Shown piece after piece: positions 56,020-64,000 of a DNA stretch of 64,000 bases. The notes beneath the pieces were generated by a model that worked only from the letters and a program-made list of their open reading frames with translations, did no database searches and was not told the DNA's origin. The DNA is from Chaetoderma sp. LZ-2023a (Eukaryota > Mollusca > Caudofoveata > Chaetodermatida > Chaetodermatidae), in contig CM067366.1 in the NCBI GenBank assembly GCA_034401795.1, positions 83,748,147 through 83,812,146 of the forward strand. The letters are read 5' to 3'. The stretch's first letter is position 1, and every line of letters starts with the position of its first letter. A program made the position numbers and the translations under genes.

Positions 56020-57290
56020 GATTGAGTAATAACTATAGGCGATTGAGTAATGTAAGTACTAACTATAGACAATTAGGTGGTGTGAGTACTAACTATAGGT
56101 GATTGAGTAATAATTATAGGCGATTGAGTAGTGTGAGTACTAACTATAGGCGATTGAGTAATAATTATAGGCGATTGAGTAGTGTGAGTACTAAATATAG
56201 GCGATTGAGTAATAAACATAGGCGATTTTAATGTGAGTACTAACTATAGACGATTGAGTAGTGTGAGTACTAACTAGAGGTGATTGAGTAATAACTATAG
56301 GCGATTAAGTAGTGTGAGTACTAACTATAGGCGATTGAGTAATAATTATAGACGATTGAGTAGTGTGAGTACTAAATATAGGCGATTGAGTAATAAACAT
56401 AGGCGATTTTAATGTGAGTACTAACTATAGACGATTGAGTAGTGTGAGTACTAACTAGAGGTGATTGAGTAATAACTATAGGCGATTAAGTAGTGTGAGT
56501 ACTAACTATAGGCGATTGAGTAATAATTATAGACGATTGAGTAGTGTGAGTACTAAATATAGGCGATTGAGTAATAAATATAGGCGATTTTTAGTGTGAG
56601 TACTAACTATAGGCGATTGAGTAGTGTGAGTACTAACTAGAGGTAATTGAGTAATAACTATAGGCGATTAAGTAGTGTGAGTACTAACTATAGGCGATTG
56701 AGTAATAACTATAGACGATTGAGAAATAACTATAGGCGATTGAGTAGTGTGAGTACTAACTATAGGGGATTGAGTAATAATTATAGACGATTGAGAAATA
56801 ACTATAGGCGATTGAGTATTGTGAGTACTAACTATAGGGGATTGAGTAATAATTATAGTAATAATAATTATAGGCGATGAGAAATAACTATAGGCGATTG
56901 AGTACTAACTATAGGCGATTGAGTAGTAACTATAGGCGATTTAGTAGTGTGAGTACTAACTATAGGCGATTGAGTAGTGTGAGTACTAACTATAGGGGAT
57001 TGAGTAATAATTATAGGCGATTGAGTAGTGTGAGTACTAACTATAGGGGATTGAGTAATAACTATAGGCGATTGATTAATAACTGTAGGCGACTGAGTAA
57101 TAACTATAGGCGATTGAGTACTAAGTATATGTGATTGAGTAATAACTATAGGCGATTGAGTAATAACTATAGGTGATTGAGTACTAACTAAAGACGATTA
57201 AAAGATAACTATAAGTGATTGAGTAATAACTGTAGGCGATTAAGAAATAACTATAGGCGATTGAGTAATAACTATAGGTCTATCTTAGGC
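56020..57290 (+). repeat. Satellite of 21- and 30-bp units with 181-bp higher-order repeat
   Basis: Units GATTGAGTAATAACTATAGGC and GATTGAGTAGTGTGAGTACTAACTATAGGC (split: GTGTGAGTACTAACTATAGG) alternate. A 181-182-bp block recurs at 56231, 56412 and 56594. Confidence 0.95.
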
Positions 57291-57473
57291 GTTCTATGAT
57301 CAGTGCCTAAATACAAAAGCAACAGCTTTAAACAACTCATTCATAATAAACACTAATAAGGGGTGGGTGGACATTAATACAGTCCAGCTTATAAATAAGT
57401 TATCTTGTTTCTAAAACAAAAATTTAAACATGTTAGTTAGAAGGCTTACAATTTGAACACAATGTAAGAAGTA
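57291..57473. other. Unassigned spacer
   Basis: Nothing recognised. Confidence 0.4.
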
Positions 57474-57566
57474 TTCTGTTGAATATTCTGAGCACACTTG
57501 CATCAGAAGATATCGCCTCCTGGCGGATTGTATGTTCAATCCAATTATGTTCAAAATATCCAGCAC
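57474..57566. repeat. PAL1-like hairpin variant fragment
   Basis: CTGTTGAATATTCTGAGCAC ... CAATTATGTTCAAAATATCC; weakly self-complementary. Confidence 0.5.
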
Positions 57567-58810
57567 TGGGTTCTAAGTTGTAATATAATACTCCACGAAA
57601 GCACGAACGTATTATGCACGATGTGGCTTTGTCAAATATTTGACTGACGACAGACAGTCTGACCGACCGACGGATGGTGTCGCGTCTGTAAATGCATTCT
57701 GTGAAATGTTAGGCCTAAATTGATACACAAATGAAACATACGAATTAATATTCACATTGACAACAAATTAAAAATAAAGCAAATGGCTTGGAATAATACA
57801 CAATCGACAGCTATAGAAAATGATCAGCTCTGGAATTTCCCTGTCTCTCTTCACTCTAGAATAGCTACCTTCGTGCGCCTGGTTGAGCAACTCGCCATAG
57901 CTTTATATATCGGGTTTTTATGATATTATTATTATTATTGTCTATATTCAAGAATTCGTTTTCACTATAACGCTCCGTTTGAACGCTTGGTGCTGGCCGC
58001 AGTAGTGTATTATAGACGCGATTCGTGATTATCACAACTACCGACCTTCGTATTGATTGGAAACGCTTGAACGCGCTGTTTTGAACAACTCCAAGCCTGG
58101 ATGTACAGTATCCCGCCTTAAACACGGGTTGGTAGACAGATAACTACTTTGTATTTTAACAAAACAGTTATTGGGCGCTAATTAGCTACTGCAAATAGCA
58201 ACAGTTTACAGCCATATTCCTTATAAATAATGAAGCATAACGTTAGCTTCCATGAAAGAAACTGGATATTGCTAATATTCCTGATAATTCAACATTCCGC
58301 TAACCGTGGATATTGACAAGGACGATCGCTCCTTCCGAGTTCTCGTTCAGTCGACGACAAAATAGGAAAATGCTCAGCTCTGGTACTTAGCTACGCGCAT
58401 TTAGCGATGTATTTATCAGCATCAAGACAGGTGCAATTAATAAGTAATTAGTACCAAATGATTGATTGTCATTGGTTTGCTGATCGACTTTCCCGCATCC
58501 GAAGACTTGAAGAGTTTAGAGCTCATGCTTGAGTGCATATATTTAAAAAGAAATAGTTCCGATTTACCGATTTACATTAAATTTCTAGTTACGTTGATAC
58601 CTAGGAAGCAAAGCTACTATTGCTGCTGCTGCTGCTGCTTCTGAGAAATTAAAAAACTACCTACTAGCGAGTGCCTAGTGATCTAGCAGGAGGGATCTCA
58701 GAAATGTAAAAGTAAGAATATCTGGAATGTACACCATCAAAATTCCAGTCAATTCGTGTGGTTGTGAGACGGGTGGTTGAAAGCCAGTGCGGTGAAAGAG
58801 GATTTCTGTC
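57567..58810. other. No gene recognised
   Basis: ATT-rich run near 57922-57940 and a short TGC run at 58619-58638. The minus frame at 57865-58125 has no family signature. Confidence 0.45.
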
Positions 58811-58908
58811 CTCTGGATGCTAGTCTAGTGGTAGAGCACGTGCCTTCCAAACGCCAGACGAAAGGTGTCATAGAATTGCCAGGTTCGAAACCCCACTCCG
58901 GTCGAAAA
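58811..58908 (+). repeat. tRNA-like segment, probable SINE head
   Basis: TAGTCTAGTGGTAGAGCACG matches a pol III A box, GCCTTCCAAAC looks like a Gly(TCC) anticodon loop, and GGTTCGAAACCCC a B box. About 20 extra bases separate anticodon and T arms and the acceptor does not pair, so it is not a functional tRNA. Confidence 0.45.
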
Positions 58909-58998
58909 AATTTGAAAAAAGGTAAAATTCCATTCCATATAATGAATTAGCTAGATCCTAGTGCCCCTGTGTCGGGGTTTATATAACTAATGCGTGAC

Positions 58999-59010
58999 AA
59001 TAATAAAACA

Positions 59011-59073
<63 letters not shown>

Positions 59074-59074
59074 G

Positions 59075-59109
<35 letters not shown>

Positions 59110-59122
59110 GCTACTACTACTG

Positions 59123-59163
<41 letters not shown>

Positions 59164-59174
59164 GCTACTACTTC
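58999..59174 (+). repeat. (ACT)n microsatellite, about 58 units
   Basis: A few GCT interruptions; poly-Thr, -Leu and -Val frames are artefacts. CACG-rich run follows at 59262-59350. Confidence 0.95.
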
Positions 59175-59468
59175 ATGGGAGTGAAGCGTTTTTGTGTGGC
59201 ATTTAAAAAAAAGATAGGGCCTACCCTTGGAATGGCATTGAAAAAAACCTTTCAATAGGAATTCACACGCACGCACGTACGCACTCACGCACCCACGACC
59301 GCACGCGCGCACCCACGACCGCATGCACGCACCCACGAACGCGCACACATCTCGCAATCAGACATTCAATATCCTGCTACAAGATATTGAAGAGTGAAAA
59401 AGCAATACCAAACTTCAGTGACCGCTAATGTTTATCGTATTGATTGTTGCTCGCGCTCGTATTTCCAC

Positions 59469-60027
<559 letters not shown>

Positions 60028-60084
60028 TTTGCTAGGATTGCGATCATAATTGTAGACCGCATAAATTCAGACAGGATGATTCAT

Positions 60085-60436
60085 AATTAACCCTTCCATG
60101 TTCAGCCATGCCCCACCCATCTCTAGCTAAGCTCCACCCACACCTCGCTCGTGTTGGGATCGATCGATCTCTGAACTTTCTGACTATCAATTTCCAGAAA
60201 ACTATACAGGTAAGCTATTGAATGTTTTGGAATTAATTTGACTGGGCTCTGTTGCTGCCTATGACAGCAACAACGTCCAGTCCAATTAGTTTCAAAGTAT
60301 TCAACAGCATGTTTTTAAATAGTAGAGACATACAATTCGTTCAACGTGACTGACTATTAAGAGTTAAAGACGGGCCAATTATCATACACATCGCTTAGCT
60401 GATTAAGACGTCATATGATACTCTGGAAAGGTGAAT
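60085..60436 (-). mobile_element. PAL1 MITE, full length (352 bp)
   Basis: AATTAACCCTTCCATG, S end left, CTATACAGGTAAGC, hairpin 60212-60308, TACAATTCGTTCAACG, end CTCTGGAAAGGTGAATT. Starts 58 bp after the (AC)n tract. Confidence 0.9.
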
Positions 60437-60609
60437 TAATACTTTGACCTGTGAAATTCGTGTCTCTCAGTTTCAAAGCAGCTGCTATAGCTGTGGCAGC
60501 TGGCGCAGCTGTTATAGCCGCCGCAGGCGTGGTAGTTATGAGAGCTGAGTTATAGCTTCTAGCCGTGGTAACTGTGGTTACTGCCATAATGGCGTTATCA
60601 TTTTGTTGG

Positions 60610-60928
60610 AATGGTCGGATCCGATATGTCATTCGCGTATATAACGTCATACTTAATTACGACACATTTGGTCTGACGTCACAATCGTGGACATTGACAA
60701 GTCCGTTAAATGTGCTAATGGTATGGATTTAATATCTACTAAACATTCTGTTGAATATTTTAAAACTAATTTCCCGGGACTGAGCGAGAGCACCGAGTCC
60801 AATTAGCTCCAAACTATTCAACAGCTTACCCGCATAGTTACCTTGCAGTCGGTAATCTGGGAATTTAGGATTTAGTATATAAATATATTTCAACACACTA
60901 AAGAATGGGCTTACCTAGAAATGGATCA
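60610..60928 (+). mobile_element. PAL1 MITE, GGATCC subtype
   Basis: AATGGTCGGATCCGATATGT, TCTGACGTCACAATCG, hairpin with reduced centre (CTAATTTCCCGGGACTGAGC), CAGCTTACCCGCATAG, end CTAGAAATGGATCAT. Confidence 0.85.
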
Positions 60929-61010
60929 TACCTTAATTTGTCACCTAGTTACTAAAGATATGTATACAGTTGTTAATCTGCATCGCAGATTATTACAATC
61001 ACTCAGGATC

Positions 61011-61061
61011 TTTCTTCTTCTTCTTCTTCTTCTTCTTCTTCTTCATTTCTTTCTTTCTTTA
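61011..61061 (+). repeat. (CTT)n/(TTTC)n microsatellite
   Basis: About 11 CTT units then TTTC units. Confidence 0.95.
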
Positions 61062-61064
61062 TTC

Positions 61065-61790
61065 TTCGTCAAAAACTTTGGAACGCATCTCCTACAGTTT
61101 TCATCCGATCAACTCTAAACTCGGTCAACTCCTACTACTCAGCCTGGAATAGTGTGCTCTTGTTTTTATTTTAGATCCTTCCAACAGTTTTCGAGCTACC
61201 CACCATAGGAAATGTATGGCGATTTTCAATATTGATCTATGAACTGTTACTACACCCAGACTTTTGATCGGATCATTACCGTACTTGGTCAGGATCTTAC
61301 CATTAGAGTCCTGGAGGGGCTCGTTGATCTGCAGGACATGTGCCAGAGTGGAAGGGTACTGCTTCGGCAAATTGCCAGTTTTCGTTTTTGGCAGAAATTA
61401 ACTGGACATATTAGAAGATACCCTGTGACAGCCTCTCACGTTTCCATCACCCCTGGATCCCAGGCCCATGTGGAAGGGTACTCCTTGGTTTTCAAAATTA
61501 CAATTCAACATTTATATTTGTACTAAGACTACACCTAGAGTTTTGATCGGATCATTGCCATACATGGGTAGGATGCTACAACTGATGATTATTCTTGAAT
61601 TTTTTTTTTCAAAATGGCGGCCATGACAAAATGCTGGGCAAAAATACCAGTTTTCGTTTTTTGCAGGAATGAACTCAGTATGAAAAACGGTGTGAAAAAA
61701 ATGGCCGCCAGGTGCCCATTTTTCTTTCAAAGATCCCAGTTTTCGTTTTTTGCAGAAATGAATTCAGGATGACAAATAGGACATTTTTTC
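61065..61790. repeat. Dispersed repeat with internal duplication
   Basis: CTTTTGATCGGATCATTACC at 61259 and TTTTGATCGGATCATTGCC at 61540 (offset about 280 bp); GCCAGTTTTCGTTTTTGGC-like words at 61373, 61651 and 61737; AAAATGGCGGCC at 61613 and 61694. Confidence 0.6.
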
Positions 61791-61856
61791 CAACATTTTT
61801 TCAAACTGGCCGTCGAAATTTGCTCCTATCGACTTGAAACTTGGTGATCTTATGGC

Positions 61857-61932
61857 GTTGTCGTCGTCGTAAATTGGAAATATTATTACCCGATATATAA
61901 GAATTATTTTTAGTATTTGTGTAGAGGGTCTG
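61857..61932 (+). repeat. Second copy of the microsatellite-flank repeat
   Basis: (GTC)4 then GTAAATTGGAAATATTATT, CGATATATAAGAATTAT, AGTATTTGTGTAGAGGG, matching 55369-55440. Confidence 0.75.
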
Positions 61933-61946
61933 ATTACTTTCACATT

Positions 61947-62018
61947 AATGGAGGGATCCGATCTTTCACTCAAGTAATTAACATCAAAATACGTCACATG
62001 TTAGTTGACGTATGTCCG
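61947..62018 (+). mobile_element. PAL1 G-end fragment
   Basis: AATGGAGGGATCCGATCTTT, CACTCAAGTAATTAAC, ACGTCACATGTTAGTTGACG; nothing beyond. Confidence 0.75.
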
Positions 62019-62096
62019 ACACGAAAGGGACAAAGTTTCGACAGTACCAATAACAGCGAATCTGCAGGCGCGCCCTGCGTTTCCTGGGAGATGCAA

Positions 62097-62204
62097 CCCA
62101 GCAGGCACATGACGTTGTTTCAACGTTGAATCCACGTTGAAATCACGTCATGACGTGATTTCAACGTGGATTCAACGTTGAAACAACGTCATGTGCCTGC
62201 TGGG
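62097..62204. mobile_element. Perfect 108-bp palindrome (54-bp arms, no spacer)
   Basis: CCCAGCAGGCACATGACGTT starts the left arm; the right arm is its exact complement ending AACGTCATGTGCCTGCTGGG. Inside, CAACGTTGAA words repeat. It looks like a very short inverted-repeat MITE; the CCCAGC ends are like those of palindromic elements seen in other animals. Confidence 0.9.
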
Positions 62205-62704
62205 AAGGCTCTTCTACAGCCGGTTGCGGATCGAAGTTATCAGTCACACACATTGTAAATGCATGGATTGTAAATGGCATCTAGCTAATGCCCAAACCAA
62301 CTTATACAACATACAGAAACACAGACATATAATGGTACTACATTCATAGCATTAGAGCGTCACGCTTGAATGAGTGTAAAATTTATTTCTCACTCATTCA
62401 TAGTGAGTTAATTTCAAATCGGTAGTAAAAGCTTGAGTAATCAATACGCATTCAATTCACAACACTTTGTCTAGAGAATTATGGCGATCATTGTCTTCAC
62501 TCGCATATATTAGCGTTATATGTCACACTTTGGACAGGCCGGGGCAAACAATCTATAAGATGAAATGATATAGAGGGCGGTACCAAATATCACGTGACGT
62601 TCAGGTGTGCTGGACCGCACACTGAGTTGTATATACACTAAGTGAGCCAAGTAGCTGGTGACTTGAAATGGCTGTTGTAATAGCAACGTTTCGGTCGGAA
62701 GTAG
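62205..62704. other. Unassigned spacer
   Basis: Nothing recognised. Confidence 0.4.
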
Positions 62705-63348
62705 TAGTGGGGTACCTTAGTGACATGGGGGTGTTACATTCCGGACAAAAGCACCAAACTTTCAAAGGTTATACTTACACATATTTTATTTGAGTTTAAA
62801 CACTTTCCAGGACAACCTGTCTATAGGGCCCACTTTAAGGGGTATCACAATGTAGAGACTCTTAAAGAGAAATGATTGTTTATTGCATTTCGGTCGCTGT
62901 AAGAAAAAGCTTTTGCGGTTACAAGATGCTGGCATTTTAAGTCGGGTGATCTTACGGTAATCCATCATAAAGAGCCACCCTCTTCTAGCCCCAAAGCAAG
63001 TGGTCTTAATAGACAGGTTTTCCTCTATTTAGAGAATAATACTGTTAAAATAAGGAATAATATACCATACAATCAAGCATGGATGTGTACACCGATTGTA
63101 AATGTATTCTGCTTTGAATTTGTTGTGGCATTATAGTTAAAAGATTCTTGAACTGTACCGTTTTGTGCCATATATTGAATTATGGCGGCCATTTTGAAAA
63201 TATTGCGTAATACAGAGAATAGTGGATATATTTTTGGGATCCATTGAAAAAATCAATGTAGATATATTTAAGTGCACACTCTCAAAGTTTGGTGCTTTGT
63301 CCAGCGTGTAACGCTATGCTCCATTTTTGTTGCTAAGGTACTTCACTA
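62705..63348. mobile_element. Inverted-terminus element of 644 bp
   Basis: TAGTGGGGTACCTTAGTGAC left and GTTGCTAAGGTACTTCACTA right. Similarity continues about 90 bp inward: CAAAAGCACCAAACTTTCAA versus TCAAAGTTTGGTGCTTTGTC. No transposase frame inside, so non-autonomous; superfamily not determined. Confidence 0.7.
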
Positions 63349-64000
63349 GTCTGAAAATTGCCAAATAATATATATTTGTGAAATCTTGGGAAGGAAAAAT
63401 TATTATTTAGTCAAATCAACGCAAAATGTACAGTGACCAAATTAAATCGTTGTAGACCTGCCAAAGTAGTTAGCGTACGGTTAAAATATTCTTTAAAGCT
63501 TTCATCTTAACAGAGTCAAATGATTTGTAATCGGTTGTGGTTTGCTATTAGTACGTTGTAATACACCAATGATAAAATGTAATGATGTGCCTAGTGGAAT
63601 ACTAAGTGAGGTCACTCACCTGAACCCCATCATCGTCAGTCAGATATACGGCCCAAAGAACTCAAAGAAATATATTAGATTTATCATTCTTGTGCATCGA
63701 GTAGGCGAGCCTAGAGTTCTATTTCTCTAATCAAATTTTCTCGCATTATCGCAGTAACATTTAAGCAGGCAACTTGGGTTAGACAACTGTTTCTGTTACC
63801 GGACGATTAAGTGATCTGTGTGGTGCTAGATACGTTGCTTCCATTGGCTAGAAAGTAGAAACCAACCACAAATTCACAACTGGTGTGCGCATATAGGTCG
63901 GCCGTGTATATAGCTAGGAACATTACGCCCAGGAATTCCACCGTCAAGTGTGCGTGCGTGCGTGTGTGCGTGTGTGTGTCCTCTCCGAACAAAAGAAAGC
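63349..64000. other. Unassigned end region
   Basis: A (GT)n/GTGC run at 63946-63979. A 41-nt minus segment at 63620-63660 ends CAG/GTGAGT and could be a microexon (LWAVYLTDDDGVQ), too short to call. Confidence 0.3.

Noticed and set aside
58811-58908. Functional tRNA-Gly gene
   Set aside because: Acceptor stem does not pair and extra bases separate the anticodon and T arms.

Overview
The window is animal nuclear DNA: AT-rich, dominated by transposable elements and simple repeats, with no bacterial-style gene packing. The element mix (Tx1-like and CR1-like LINEs, Tc1, piggyBac-type and Harbinger DNA elements, several palindromic non-autonomous families) and the spliced exon signals suggest a marine invertebrate such as a mollusc, hemichordate or other spiralian or deuterostome. 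The species cannot be fixed from sequence alone.

Host gene. Four short open stretches on the minus strand have ordinary amino-acid composition and are bounded by good splice acceptors and donors: 55734-55877, 34070-34513, 12194-12449 and 7906-8087. Their phases run 1-1, 1-1, 1-2 and 1-0, so the first three could be consecutive exons of one minus-strand gene whose introns hold most of the rest of the window. I do not recognise the protein.

Layout. 1-6375: a decayed Tx1-like LINE with zinc-knuckle ORF1, APE endonuclease, RT and C-terminal zinc ribbon. 6460-8640: trinucleotide and tetranucleotide arrays around the exon at 7906. 8.9-31 kb: palindromic MITEs, a Tc1 copy (15202-16702), a CR1-like 3' end (about 22.1-23.3 kb), a broken Harbinger transposase (26.2-27.2 kb) and a LINE inserted in a 66-bp tandem array (29.3-31.1 kb). 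31.2-33.1 kb: a second degenerate LINE. 34.1-35.7 kb: an exon and a 1-kb minisatellite of 19-bp units. 36.2-41 kb: a CR1-like 3' end, then a 0.6-kb inverted repeat enclosing two Tc1 copies. 41.5-55 kb: MITEs, LINE 3' ends, a PIN/XPG-like plus CXC pseudogene (45.2-46.0 kb), minisatellites and a long tandem duplication. 55-64 kb: an exon, a satellite arising at a MITE edge, very long (ACT)n and (AC)n tracts, a perfect 108-bp palindrome and a 644-bp inverted-terminus element.

The most striking component is a palindromic MITE family, called PAL1 here, with about 25 full, partial or hairpin-only copies. Its centre is a hairpin of about 45-bp arms, and its ends carry either GACGTCA-type motifs (the G end) or a GGGCGGGGC/AGCTTAGC block (the S end). 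A second family, PAL2 (about 14 copies), has TTAA duplications and CCCTTTAAC-type ends like piggyBac non-autonomous elements. No tRNA gene, rRNA, CRISPR array or intact protein gene was found; every mobile-element ORF is broken.
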